Source of the DNA: Rhododendron vialii
Taxonomy: Eukaryota > Streptophyta > Magnoliopsida > Ericales > Ericaceae
Reading direction: 5' to 3'
DNA length: 64,000 bases
NCBI RefSeq assembly: GCF_030253575.1
Contig: NC_080564.1
Coordinates: 7,794,501 to 7,858,500 of the forward strand
In this document: positions 11,682-22,865 of the stretch, one piece after another
Numbering within the stretch: the stretch's first letter is position 1
Layout of the letters: the number at the start of each line of letters is the position of its first letter
Made by a program: the position numbers and the translations under genes
The notes under the pieces: generated by a model
Database searches by the model: none
What the model was told of the DNA's origin: nothing
The model's input: only the letters and a program-made list of their open reading frames with translations

Positions 11682-13845
11682 GAATATACATGGACTGCAA
11701 ATTGTAAAAGAACTCGAATGTACAACTACAAAACCTTTAGGCAGATTTACTTGATTTATTTTTTAGATGTAAGTTTTAGTAGTGCCCTTGGTATGTCTAT
11801 TTGTCCTAATCTTCTTCATACTAAGATATGCCAACCTGTGCTAAATTGACTATATCCATATCTCGTAGTTGCTGTTGGTGTTAAAAGGGATAATACTGTT
11901 ATCAAAAGGGCTTGAGGTTTATGTTTCTCATTTCTCGTCTCTTCCTTTGCTATATCTGTTAGCATGCTCAACTATCTGCTGATTGATTTTCACAAAAAAT
12001 GGTAAGAGTTAGTAACAATATTGCCCGAAGTCTCAAGTGCAGAGAAGGAAAATAACCAGGTTGAGACGAGTTCAGAGTTCCTTCGAAGCATCTAATTTCT
12101 TAGTGAAATTCAAATGGTTCAAAAAAAAAAACTTGTTGGTGATGACCATGACAACAAAAATGATTGTTTTTTTCATTACCCTTCTTATACGTATTGAACT
12201 CATTTTTCACAGGAAGGTCTGACTACAATTTGATTCCTTTTTCCAAGTTCATGTTTGGTGGCACGTGTCTAAGCACTCTTAATTCGGTTACATAATTTTT
12301 TCTGTTTGCAGCTAAGAGTTGAAGATATTTTAATTAGAGGGTTGAAATGGAGCAAGCTTCTGGATCCTGACAAGAAAGGTCAATGGTGGTTGTCTGGGGA
12401 TGTGGTCCCCCTAATAAGTAATGTTGAAGAGGTTACCAGCACAATTGAGAAGGAGTCACTTGAAGCCCAGAAACTGCTGCAGCTTGCTAGTGCACAAAGG
12501 ATGAACACGGATGTTAGAAGAGCAATCTTTTGTGTAATAATGAGTGGGGAGGACTACATTGACGCTTTTGAGAAACTTCTAAGGTTGAATTTGCAAGGGA
12601 AGCAGGTAAGCATCTTTTATTTTATTTTATTTTTTCCCTTTCTTTATCTTTAAGTGGATAGTGGTTTATTTACTTTTTGTTGTTTTGCTGTCTTCATTAC
12701 TTTTTTTGTCCCCATCTTTTTATCTACAGGATAGAGAGATAATGCGAGTTCTTGTGGAGTGCTGTTTACAGGAGCAAGTATATAACAAGTACTACTCTGT
12801 TCTTGCTACCAGGTTATGTAGCCATGACAATAACCACAAAGCGACTTTAAAGGTACTGTTATTGTTGAATTTGGATTTATGTTGCTCCATCGGTTCTATT
12901 CACATGGAATAGAAGCACAACACAACAAAATGTGCAAGAGATGATGTGTGTTTGGTCCTAAAGTCGCCCCACAACCATTAAGCCTATGTTTTGGACCATC
13001 TACATTAGAACTCTTAGGCACCCTCCCCTTACAAGTTGGTTTCAAAGAATGAGTTCTACCTTGGCATTTGTGTCATGTGGTATCAAAGCCAGCCACCAAC
13101 CCAAGTATGGGATCAGATGCAACTATGTGACCATGGGATTGGAAGTATTGGGGCTTTGCAGTCCAAAGCCGCTGAAAGGAAGGACACTTGTATTGGACAT
13201 TGGCGTTTCCCTCTTTATTCTTCCAATCATTTCTTGCTCTTTCCCAACTCTGGTATCGGGAAGCAGAACTTGTAATGTGGAAGTGATTTGACAAAAAACT
13301 TTGAATGGCTTTTTGTTTTTTCCATCCTTCTTGTATAAGGAAGTTTCACTGGGCATTTGTAACTCCGTATATTGACCACCTCGCATTTTTTAGAAGTTTT
13401 TTACCTCCATTATCTTGCTTATATTGTTTTTCCTCCTAATATGACTTTTCAGTATTGCCTCTGGGACCACTTCAAGGAGCTGGAGTCGATGGAGCTGAAG
13501 AGATCTATGCGCCTTTCAAAGTTCGCTGCGGACATGTTTGTCTCGTTCACTCTCTCTCTTGCGGTATTGAAGGTGGTTGACTTCACTGACACCACGCAGA
13601 TGATTCCCAAGAGAATAAAGCACTTCCAGATGCTATTCGAGGCCATCTTTGAGCATCCTAATACCCTTGTTTGGAATGTATTCACTCGCATAGCTGCTAA
13701 TCCTGAGTGTGAATCTCTTCGACAGGGTATCGAGTTTTTCATCAATAAGTATGTCGTCAGTAGCCGAAATTCCCTTGCCAACAAATCCAAGATTGTAAAG
13801 AAAGCGCTTGCGAGTGTTGATGGAGCTCTCATGGATGTCCGATAA
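6429..13845 (+). CDS. NOM1: Nucleolar MIF4G domain-containing protein 1 (NOM1/SGD1-like)
   Basis: I infer 13 coding exons: 6429-6432, 6512-6612, 6753-7683, 7771-7838, 8331-8413, 9704-9803, 10042-10127, 10594-10676, 10762-10886, 10976-11077, 12312-12605, 12730-12852, 13453-13845. Phases agree throughout and give about 830 aa. The start ATG is split from the body by an 80-bp intron (ATG G, then the acceptor at 6511). The N-terminal third is a lysine/glutamate-rich tail with several basic clusters (KRKKRE, KRKKKK), as expected for a nucleolar protein. A MIF4G domain follows at about residues 340-560, with the family words SCSGGPRGNEQYAAVFAAF, GIDFGAKLLASLAKCFE and LSYLYIFGVCSSDLIYDF. An MA3 domain spans about residues 610-740 (DVRRAIFCVIMSGEDYIDAF onward). 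Yeast Sgd1 and animal NOM1 act in small-subunit rRNA processing with an eIF4A-like helicase; the same role is inferred here. The C-terminus ends naturally at a TAA. Confidence 0.9.
11629..11677. repeat. CT microsatellite in NOM1-like intron 10
   Basis: About 23 uninterrupted CT units lie within the 1.2-kb intron between the exons at 10976 and 12312. This is a plain dinucleotide repeat and likely length-polymorphic. Confidence 0.9.
12930..13390. other. Repeat-like insertion in NOM1-like intron 12
   Basis: The 600-bp intron between the exons at 12730 and 13453 contains less AT-rich text with open frames on both strands. TGGTATCAAAGCC near 13079 resembles the primer-binding site complementary to initiator tRNA-Met of LTR retrotransposons (usual form TGGTATCAGAGC). 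No LTR pair or coding domain was found, so it may be only a retroelement fragment. Confidence 0.3.
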
Positions 13846-14317
13846 TTAAGTTCTAAATTATGCAAGTTTTGTAGTTTAAAGTTACATGTGAGTCAGAGTT
13901 TTGGGATTTCCGAACTTTGTAATTCGCATAACATGTGGCTCTTGATTTTTTAGGAATCCAATTTTGGGATGTGCTTGACTTGTTACCGTGCTTTCTGTCG
14001 TTAAGGCCTTGTTCGTTTTAAGATTTGGATTTTGGACTCTATTTCTGCACACGGTCCCCAATAAATTTTATCTCTCTATCTCTCTTCACTCATTATCTCA
14101 AAATTCCAAAATGAACAAGCCCTAAATGAGTTACTATGATATTTTGTTTACGTATAAGCGTTAGAGCCAGGAACAAAAACATTTTAGTGACATTTTGCCG
14201 ATTACAAGCTCCATTTATAAGTTTTTTTTTGCATGTGCTCTGTCTTGTTCTCATGTCTGTATCCTATATACCCCACATCCGAATGCGTCAATCTCCAAGA
14301 GTTCCTCTGGGTGACCC
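13846..14317. other. 3' flank of the NOM1-like gene
   Basis: It presumably contains the 3' UTR and polyadenylation region of the NOM1-like gene. A CTTGTTCGTTTTAAGATTTG word near 14010 with AACAAGCCCTAAA near 14113 forms the ends of a small hAT-type MITE (about 14005-14125). No other gene is seen. Confidence 0.35.
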
Positions 14318-14533
14318 ACTTCCGGAGGAGCGAAGCTTCCACCAGGAACTTCACCTCCGGCGGAGCAAGTCTTCCTCTGTGAACTTTGCCTCCGCCAAAG
14401 TGAAGCTTTCTCCATGAACTTCACCTCCACCGAAGCAAGGCTTCTTTCGCAGACCTTGCCTCTGCCGAAGTCAGAGGCTTCCTCCACTCTGCCGAAGCAA
14501 AGCTTCCTACACAAACCTTGCCTCCACCAAAAG
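14318..14533. repeat. Degenerate minisatellite, about 40-45-bp unit
   Basis: The words GAAGCTTCC / AAGCTTTCTCC and ACTTCACCTCC / CTTTGCCTCCGCC alternate about five times, so the unit is roughly CYTCCACCRAAGCRAAGCTTCCTCCAYGAACYTTG. The repeat keeps a frame open on both strands (14136-14417 and 14251-14604), which explains these long open frames without invoking a gene. Confidence 0.6.
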
Positions 14534-15300
14534 TTGATGAGACAAAATGGAATAATAAAGATTAATTTTTTGATGTTTGTTTGTTTGTTTTCATCCTTTC
14601 TCACCTCTTTTAGTCTTCTTAACTAACCAAATAATGATAGCATTATCATTTTTCTTCTTTTTTTCTCTTCCTTTCCCACCGTCCAAAAGGGGCAGGGATA
14701 CAATGTAGCCTAGATATGTAAGGGTATCGGGTGCCATAGAATCGCTTGTTGCACTAGATTAGGATTATGCATGCACAAGTTATATCTTATGGTTTCTGTA
14801 ACTTCTTGTAAATTAGTGTTGTGATACTAGTATCTTTTCCTTTTCAAGACACCTGCTTAAACTCGTCAGAAAGAAGGAAAAGATGCTGATTTGAACTCAA
14901 CAGACTCATTTGATCTAGAAAAAGAAAACCCAACAGAATCACTGGTCAAGTTAGCTCCTTGATGATGTGATCAGTAAAGGTTAGCTCCTTAGTGCAACAA
15001 GAAAGCAACCAACAAAACTAACCAAAGGGACAGCTCTCCTTATAAAGACAACACCCGTCATTCATGACATTGTTCCAAAATAAGGATGGTTCAGATCATA
15101 AAAAATGGACCGTTATGGATCCGAAAATGCACCTACCGTATGGTGCAGTCCACTTAGGCTGCTAAGAATGGATGTTCGAGCCAATTTCCACTTAAGTAGA
15201 CTGCTGAGAATTGATGTCCAACCGTATGGTGCACCAACCGACATTTTTCTTGTATAAGAGCCAGTTTGCGCGTACAGCGTACCTTGACGAAGTTTGAGGT
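14534..15300. other. Intergenic, nothing recognised
   Basis: AT-rich DNA with no conserved reading frame. Short near-repeats at about 15150 and 15195 (CACTTAGGCTGCTAAGAATG / CACTTAAGTAGACTGCTGAG) suggest a local duplication. A CCGTATGGTGCA word occurs twice. Confidence 0.3.
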
Positions 15301-15307
15301 CCTAAAG

Positions 15308-15690
15308 TTTTTTTTTTTCCTTTGAACAGCGAAGAGCAGAATTTTATTGATGAGAAAAAGTATCACAACGCAAAGGCAACATCTCAACGAGGTTCGCATT
15401 TAGCCCTGCGACAATCATCTACTACCGAGCCCGGAGTTGATAAGAGTTCAACTCAAAAGAGAAAACAGTACAAGATAAAAAAAGGAAAATACAAGAAACA
15501 AACCACAACCCTACGCATAGGGAGGGCCCGGGGGCGCATAAGCCCAGAAATTGTGAGTAACCAGTCATTTTGTGGATATGAAATCCACCAAGTTCCGCAG
15601 CAAAACATCCAATGAGTCTTGAGACCAGCGAAGTGGAGCTCCACCCAGAGCACTTCCCAGCATGCATCAAACAAAGTAATATTGAGCCAG
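15308..15690 (-). mobile_element. Probable 3' end of a LINE-type retroelement
   Basis: A T-run at about 15308-15318 is followed by text whose reverse complement ends in an ATCAATAAAATTCTGCTCTT signal plus a poly-A tail. This is how 5'-truncated LINE copies end. Broken frames upstream on the minus strand contain no domain I can name with certainty. No target duplication was resolved. It could instead be a processed pseudogene. Confidence 0.35.
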
Positions 15691-16440
15691 TGTTATAATC
15701 AGCCTCAGTAGAACAAGTTGGTAACGACCGCGTAGACCCTCAAGTGGCCCCAAAATTTGTAATGTTAGGCCGTGATTTGAACATATGACTTTATGGAAGA
15801 CAAACACTTATTTATTTTTTTACGCTCACTTGACCAACTTGGGTTAAGAAATTAAACATTCCTTCACCGAATATCTGGAGCTGTTAGTATTTTTTGTACT
15901 ATAAAAATTTGACTTACCTTAAGCATATATTTCTTGATTGGAAAATTCTAAAATCAGCCCAGTGGGCTGACAATAATGAATGAGTGAATATGTATTAAAT
16001 GGTATAAAAAGTACACAGAAATACGTGTTTTCTTTGTCTTCTAATGTGCTTATCGTCAGCCCAGTGGGGCTGACAATAGCAAGACTGCCTGCCATTATCA
16101 ATTGAAAATTTCCTTATGGCCAGTTCATAATTCGTTGGAACTGTTTGTTATGCCTGGAAGCTCACATACTCGTACAAATAAGTGGCCTAGTGGTCAAAGC
16201 TTGGGCTTTAAGGTTTTGTTTTCTACCAAGACCTCGTAATTGAAATCTACATGGTGCTATTGACTCTTATTAGTCAATTTCACACGTGACTTTGTTCTTT
16301 CTTTAATTTGAATTCTCCGTTGGTGAACATTGGAATCGAATACCTCGGACATTTCGAGTAATCATCAAATAGAAACATCACAAGAGAGGGAGAGGAGGGC
16401 GAAAAATAGTACTTTAAAGAATCTAACTGGTGACATCATA
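15691..16440. other. Intergenic with a SINE-like box A
   Basis: AAGTGGCCTAGTGGTCAAAG at about 16181 resembles an RNA polymerase III box A, and the following text to about 16275 could be a decayed tRNA-derived SINE. An inverted pair around 15953 and 16058 (AGCCCAGTGGGCTGACAATA and its direct near-copy) is a repeat. No gene is seen. Confidence 0.3.
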
Positions 16441-16445
16441 AGAAT

Positions 16446-16579
16446 TAGAGGCCGGGGCACACGCGATGCGTGTGCACGTTAGACTTTGACAATAGCTTCC
16501 CGTTTATTATTTTATTGAATTTTTGCAAATTTGGTCAAAATCTAACATGCACACGCATCACGTGTGACCCGGCCTCTAA
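16446..16579. mobile_element. Short MITE with GGCCGGGGCACACGC ends
   Basis: TTAGAGGCCGGGGCACACGC at the left is matched in inverted form by CGTGTGACCCGGCCTCTAA at the right, and the inversion continues inward (GCGTGTGCACGTTAGA / TCTAACATGCACACGC). The total is about 134 bp with arms of about 43 bp. Non-coding. Confidence 0.75.
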
Positions 16580-16710
16580 TATAATAATAAGCATGAAGCT
16601 ACAAACTGGCTTAGCTTTTCTATGCTTTCAAATTGCCCATAAAGCACTATAAGCAATGAACTCCTGGGTAAAGTCCCAAAATCAGTGTTTCATTCGACTA
16701 CGTGGCAATC

Positions 16711-17220
16711 CTATAAACACACATCTGGAAAAGAATTATTGTTATGAAACCCATCACCAAACCGTCATTCCAACGGAACCCAACTCGCTAAAAAAGAATG
16801 CCTTTTTTTAAAGGTAAATATAGGTGTTTTTTTACCTATAAAAACACATCTGGAAAAGAATTATTGTTATGAAACCCATCACCAAACCACCATTCCAACG
16901 GAACCCAACTCGCTAAAAATGAATGCCTTTTTTTAAAGGTAAATATCGGGGTTTTTTTTTAGGGAAATGTTTAAAAAAAACCAATCCACAAAATAGTCTT
17001 TCCAATGGAACTTAACTCGCTCAAAAAATTACGTTTAGAAAAAAAAAAAAACAAAAAACAAAAGCCAATCCACAGTTTATAGCAGTTAGATTTACAAAAG
17101 AAGCATCGATAAGAGACAATTAATTCTCTCGGGAAAAAAAAAAAAAAACAATAGCCAATCCACAATTTATAGTAGTTTAGATTAAAAAAAAAAAAAGCAT
17201 CTATAAGAGACAAAACAATT
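16711..17220. repeat. Two short tandem duplications (about 128-bp and 95-bp units)
   Basis: Text starting ACACATCTGGAAAAGAATTA near 16720 is repeated almost unchanged from 16847, a period of about 128 bp. A second pair begins AGCCAATCCACAGTTTATAG near 17063 and AGCCAATCCACAATTTATAG near 17152. All units are bounded by poly-A/T runs. The minus-strand open frame over this region is a product of the repeats. Confidence 0.75.
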
Positions 17221-17511
17221 CATAAGAAGTAGGAAAAGAAAGTGACAGGTGTGCCATTGATAAAGAAATGAACGAAAAGTAGAAAAGGAAAAGTCATTGT
17301 TGGAGTACCTGAGAGTTAAAAGAAGAATTCTGAGAAGTCGCAGGTAGGTAAGGAAATGAGGTTAAAAGGAAAACTTGGGGTAGCAATTGGGGAGAAGAAC
17401 GGAGGAAGTTGTGCACCTAGTGGGGTACAATTGTTTGTAGGTGGTTTTTTTTTCTTAAATGTCTAAATTATCCTCACAATTAACTTTTTTGTTTTGTGTA
17501 TTTTTTCTCTT

Positions 17512-17868
17512 AAGAGGGTATTTATGAGAGAGAAAAATACATGACAAGGGAGACACCAAAATGGTGCTTTCCCTTTATATATTAGAACAGATTTTTGGCA
17601 ATCTTATTCTGTGAAAGTAACCGGTGGAGATGATGGAGCAATTGAAGGAAAAAGGGGTGTATTCGAATGTGGGTATGGGTAATAAAATAAAAAAATAAAA
17701 AACGTGGGTATGACAGTTGGTGATGTATTTTTACTTTGGCACCCTTACGGTGTTGTCCCACAGGGGTTTTAAAAATCAGTTTTGTAAGAGGGTATTTAGG
17801 AAAAGGAAAATACATAACAAGGGAGACACCAAAGTGGTGCTCTCCCTTTATATATTAGAATAGATGTG
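17512..17868. repeat. 80-bp direct repeats bounding a 200-bp spacer
   Basis: AGGGTATTTATGAGAGAG... to ...ATTAGAACAGAT (17513-17590) recurs as AGGGTATTTAGGAAAAGG... to ...ATTAGAATAGAT (17791-17866). Each copy includes a palindrome (GACACCAAAATGGTGCTTTC). This could be the remnant of an element with short direct terminal repeats or a segmental duplication. Confidence 0.6.
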
Positions 17869-18006
17869 TCAACAGTCATTCAATTGGGGAATTCCAAACC
17901 TAAAAGGAAAAAAGTTATGCAAAAATTTAAACACAAGGGTAAAAATGTATCAAAACTTAATATGAGGGAAGCTAATGTAATTTTAACTCTATGGAAATGA
18001 AACGGA

Positions 18007-19132
18007 TTATTTACCTTTTTGGTCCTCAAAGTATTACCAAACTGTCAATTTGATTCCCAATGTACACGTTTAACCAATGTCGTCCCCAATATTTAAATGT
18101 GTGTCTAAATGGTCCCTGACCCCAACGTTCCCGTCCACAAGAGGGCCATGTTTGGTATTTCACATATGTCATCTTCTTCAAACTCCAAACCTTAATCGTA
18201 TAGGTAAAAAAAGCTTTCATTCGGGGGGCTTTCTTGTACCCATCAATTTTGTGTACAATGTCTAAACCTTCTAAAAAGCTTCACTCTAAAAAACCCAAAT
18301 GAAGATCAAAAAGAAAAAAAATAAAGAAAAAGAAACTCAAATAGGAATCTGTCCTTATCAAGTCTAGTTTATCACCGCCCCTCACGTACAGATGACTTCA
18401 TAACTTATCCCCCACCCCCATTCACTGGTTGCATATCCGTGCCAAACCCGAGTCGATTTTGCCAAAGCTTTGTCCATTTACTTCAATTGTTTAACATGTG
18501 ATGACAGAGCTATACAGACAAAGATCGTGGGACACTGTCTTTCTCTCTAAAAACCACCATGTTTGAGATAGCCCAACCCAATCTGGAAGGCCTCGACGTT
18601 GTCCGCATGACAAAGAATGCCTGGCCCTGCACCAAGGTGGAGTCCCCCAAGTGCGTTATCCCCTTAGTTGCCTCTATCTCCCTGATTCACCCCCACCCCA
18701 ACGTCCCCTACCTCGATCCTCATTGTTGTTGTTCTTGTCGTTGTTTGATTTCATTGTTTGGGATTGGGAGGAAGTGAGACAAGAAAGGGAAATGGAGAGA
18801 GTGGTTTGAGAATGAAAGAGGGTGGTAGAGTGATTGGAGTCTTTGCCTCTTGAATCAACCGGTGGGTGTGATTCAAATTTCTGAGTTTGGTTGATTGTTG
18901 TTGTTTGATTGATTCCCATTGTTGGCTATCTTAGGGTTAACAGGGTTTGAAGAAGATAAGATATGTGAAATATCAAAAATGCCCCTCGTGTGGAAGGAAA
19001 CAAGAAACGGCGTTAGGGCCAAGGACCATTTAGACATATATTTTAAACAATGGGGACGAAATTGTTTAAACGTGTACATTAGGGACCAAATTGACAGCTT
19101 ACTAATACTTTGAGGACCAAAAAGGTAAATAA
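18007..19132. mobile_element. Element with about 200-bp terminal inverted repeats
   Basis: The left arm (18007 to about 18195) begins TTATTTACCTTTTTGGTCCT. The right arm (about 18935-19132) ends AGGACCAAAAAGGTAAATAA. Complementarity continues inward through GACCATTTAGACA-type and CTTCTTCAAAC-type words, with some mismatches. Long terminal inverted repeats and a short interior suggest a non-autonomous Mutator-like element. I could not confirm a 9-bp target duplication. The interior (18200-18930) has small open frames on both strands but nothing I recognise as transposase. The element ends 15 bp before the TATA-like box of the next gene. Confidence 0.7.
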
Positions 19133-19146
19133 GCCAAAACGAAACC

Positions 19147-19154
19147 TATATAAG
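19147..19154 (+). promoter_or_regulatory. TATA-like box of the DUF1517 gene
   Basis: TATATAAG lies 107 bp upstream of the ATG at 19261, a normal plant spacing for TATA plus a short leader. It is 15 bp outside the right end of the long-inverted-repeat element. Confidence 0.55.
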
Positions 19155-19260
19155 TAAATTGGAAGCGATGGGGATTCAAAACCCTAGAATAAGCAATTGA
19201 CTGACTGAACGAATAAGAGGAGGAGGAGGAGGTTCTGCCCGTTCTCTGGTTTCAGTGACA

Positions 19261-22200
19261 ATGGCGAAGAAGATTCTGATAGCCGTGGCGCTTCTGGCGA
19301 TGGTGATCATCTGCTGCCACATCGAATCGGTGTCAGGCGGCGAGATGGGAGGCTACGCTAAAAAAGGAAGCAGCTATTCGAGTTCTTCGACGAGGCATAG
19401 AATACGCTCTCACCACCACTCCCGAAAATCTCGGGTAACACCGAAACCGGCGGTAACACCGAAACCGGCAAATTCTTCGAGATCTTTGGATCGGCTCGAG
19501 GGTGATAGAGATTGGATGGCGGTTGCTTCGTTTTTTATGTTCTTATTGGCCATGGCTCTGTATGACTTCCTCTCGATGCTCTTTGGGACGGATTCTGTGC
19601 TCGTTTTTCAGGTTTTGTTTTTTAATTTCCTTTTCCGCAAAACGAACAAAAATAAATACGAAAAAAATCTTCTGTTAATCTGAGTTTATATTTCTTATGC
19701 TCTTCGCATTGTCAAATTAAACACTAGGTTGCTTTCCAAGGTGCCACTGGCCGAATTTGCCAAGATCTCGACTTGATTTCAGATACTATGGACGCATCCC
19801 TACCGGAGTCACACAGTCCCCGTGGCTTACACTTGTTGTTATCAGGTTTTAACTCTTTTTTTATTTTTTTATTTTTTTTTGGGAATTATCATCTTTTATA
19901 TGTTTCGGATTTTTGTTACCCATTATTATCTTGAATCTTGATCCTTTGAATGCAGAAACTGTTTCTTGCTTGTGCCGTTATGGTGGGGAGTCTTGTTTCT
20001 CTGCCTACCCAAATGTAAGTATATGTCTTTCTCCTCATATTTGTCTAATTTGGAGCTTGTCATCAATAGAACGTCGATTTTTCTTCCCCTTGGTAACTTT
20101 TGCATTGTTTTGGGTAACTCTTACTGTTGTATACAGTTATTAAGGAAAACTTTACTTTTGTCCTATTTTAGATTCTGAGTGTTCTTGTGTTCTATGATTC
20201 ATTTTCAATTTTTTCCAAGGGCTTGTTATAAAATTTATTTTTAGTTTTTGAATTAGTTGTATAACTCTACCATGTCACGTGCTTCATGATTTAGTGCTCT
20301 TAAAGAAGTTACATAGATGTTCCTATGAGAGCCTCGCCTTGGTGCAAATTCTTAGCCGTCCTTTGAGTGTTAAGAAACCATAGATCAGATAGTGAGCTCT
20401 TTCGGATCCCGAGTGTAACTACTGTTAAGAGGTCGTCTACTTTATCTGGATGGCTTTGCAGTTTTAATTGATGACATACCATCATGGGTTAACGGTATTT
20501 GAGTTACTTGTTTAGACTTTAGAGGACAGAATATTTTGAAGTTCAAAACACTTGACGGGGACTATAAAATGTGTACAAGATCAAATCAAGCAATACATGT
20601 ATATCACGCTTATCGAAAGCACTATTATATCAAGTCTTGATTTTATTGAGTAACTGATTATCGGTGTCGGTTGCGTCCTGCCGTCCTTGAAGGGGGTGAC
20701 AGCACAACTCTGTTTTTGCTGTCATGAACCACTTCACTAGTCCTTTACCTCTCTGGTGTTTTTTGAACACTCATCACTTATCTTTTGCTAATAGTGTTGT
20801 AACTACTCTTAGTATATTACTAATTTACTATATTTAATTGGATTCACATGGTATAATTTACAAAGGTTCCAAGTTATTTTATGTGATTTAATTATTTTTG
20901 GCTCATTAATTTCCAAGGAGCAGCTAAGTATCTGAACTATCTAGTAGAGTACATATAATATAGGCATAATTATGTATAAATTAATCAAGTATGTACATAT
21001 AATAGTGTTTGTCCCTACCTATAAATTAATCAAGTTTATCTATTAGAAATCTAACTTAACGGTTCAAATACAGTTTTGTTTCCCAAAGTATGCTCCTTGT
21101 ATCATTTGGTCATCGACTTTTTTTTTTTTTTGTGTCAGTTTAATTCCAATCTATAGAATTCACATGTTTGGACCGTTTCAGTTTGAGTTGGCTAATTGGA
21201 GTATGGGTTTATTTGGCACAAGGTATAAAAACGTCAGCCCAAAAGTGGAAAACAAAAGATATATTTGCTCTTGTCTTATTATTGGATTCATGAGCTCCAT
21301 TAAGAGAAAATCAGGACATATGATCTCCTCGTTGATCTTAAGTTGTGGTAGTCTCGTCACAAACGATGCAAAAGGTATAGGCGTAAGATTTTTAGGATTT
21401 CAACAGCCTTTAGGAGTGGTTTTTGGTCCTTTCGTACATCCAGCCAATATACTGAATGCTTCCTAAAGTTCTTCTCCAAAATGAAATCCACAGCAATCAA
21501 CCATGGACCAGAAATCCTGAATGAAAATTAGTTCCTCAGCATCTCATCCTGACATTGTCCAAACCTGGAGAAAAATCCTATTTAGGTAGAGAAATTAAGG
21601 CTTGGTTTCTGCTAGTGGTCGGATGGAGTTTTGGTGGCTGTTGCAATGGGTTTATGGCAGTGGCAGGTGGTAAGAACAGTGGAATTTTTTTTGTTTTGTT
21701 TTCAGAGAGATGGAGGGAGAATGGTTCTCCAAAGCTTGTAGCATCTTCAATGTGAACTCTTCAATGGCAGTGGCTTTTAGGTTACTGCTTTTATTTTCAC
21801 TTATAGGTCATGAAATGACAACTATACTAGGCTTAGCACTACCTATAATCAGTTGAATACAACATATGAACGTACGCTCTGATATGACCAACTTCTTATA
21901 TAGTCTTGATCTCACTTCGGTTTTCTCACTTTTCTGTATTCCACATTCAAAGCATATGATCAAACTGAATTGACGTTGTATCGCTGACCATGTAACGTGC
22001 CCTACAGCCTAATATAAGATGTTTTGAAGGATTTAGATATCTTTTCTCCTAGTTTGTCTGTTGTGCTTTAGTAAGAAGGCAAATTGGTAGCAAGAAAACT
22101 CTAAAGATGTATTGCCAGGAATTGCTGGGTTTCTTTTATGTGTGTGTGCGGTTTCATCGCCAGTCTTCTTTTTGTTTGTGGCATGTGTTTTGTGGAACTG

Positions 22201-22865
22201 AGAATTGGGTTATTGACTTTTGGGGGGTACTTTCTATACCCAGCAAATGGGTGATCTTTTCTTTTCCACTTTTGCTTGGGATTGCTGGTATGTTGTTTTT
22301 TTTTTTTTTGCTTGCACTGAAACATGGTTTATATCTGTGTTTCTATAACTTGACTATCTAATTTGATCTATCCTTTCAGGTAAACAATAAGTGGCGGTTG
22401 ACGGAAGGTTGGAAGAAAAGTTTTGATCTTATGTGTAATGTGGAGCGGAAGAAACAAGATGCCCACGTCAATGTAAATCATAGATATGTCATTGTGAGTA
22501 TTTACCACACGCTTATATATATAAATATATTTATTTATTTATTTTTACATATATCTCTTCATTATAGTCATGTTGCTTTGGATCTTAGGTCACAATTCTG
22601 CTTGCTGCTAATTGCAAGTATGAGCTGCCTGCCATCAACTGTTATTCAGAACTTGAGAGCGCCTTGCGCTCTTTGACATCTATCAAAGATACACAAATTG
22701 AGGTAATAGTATGTGTCGAAACTCGAAAGAATTTTTTCTTTTGGTATAAGAAGAATCTGTGTCATGGTCTGACCTTTAATTTTTTTTTTATGTATTTAGG
22801 CCGTTAAGGTGTTTTGGACTTCTCGAGATGACATGGAAGACTTCACATCTCTGATACCTATATAG
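19261..22865 (+). CDS. DUF1517-family protein with hydrophobic N-terminus
   Basis: Six exons with consistent phases: 19261-19611, 19728-19845, 19956-20014, 22380-22493, 22589-22702, 22800-22865, giving about 273 aa. The start is the ATG at 19261; the frame is open a little upstream but without another ATG. Residues 1-28 form a signal-like segment (basic MAKK, then a hydrophobic run). It is followed by a Ser/Arg/His-rich region, a VTPKPAVTPKP repeat and a hydrophobic stretch (about residues 82-105). The C-terminal half matches the DUF1517 pattern: FQGATGR near residue 120, GLHLLLSETVSCLCRY, then VIVTILLAANCKYELPAINC and KVFWTSRDD near the end. The family occurs in cyanobacteria and plant plastids; its biochemical function is not established. 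Whether the N-terminus sends it to the secretory pathway or the plastid is not decided by eye. Intron 3 is long (2.4 kb). Confidence 0.85.

Noticed and set aside
13075..13095. An LTR retrotransposon in the NOM1-like intron based on a primer-site-like word
   Set aside because: No flanking LTR pair, polypurine tract or gag/pol frame was found. One short match can be chance.
18559..18777. A 72-codon frame inside the long-inverted-repeat element as a captured gene
   Set aside because: The sequence does not match any family I know, lacks splice context and has an opposing frame of similar length.
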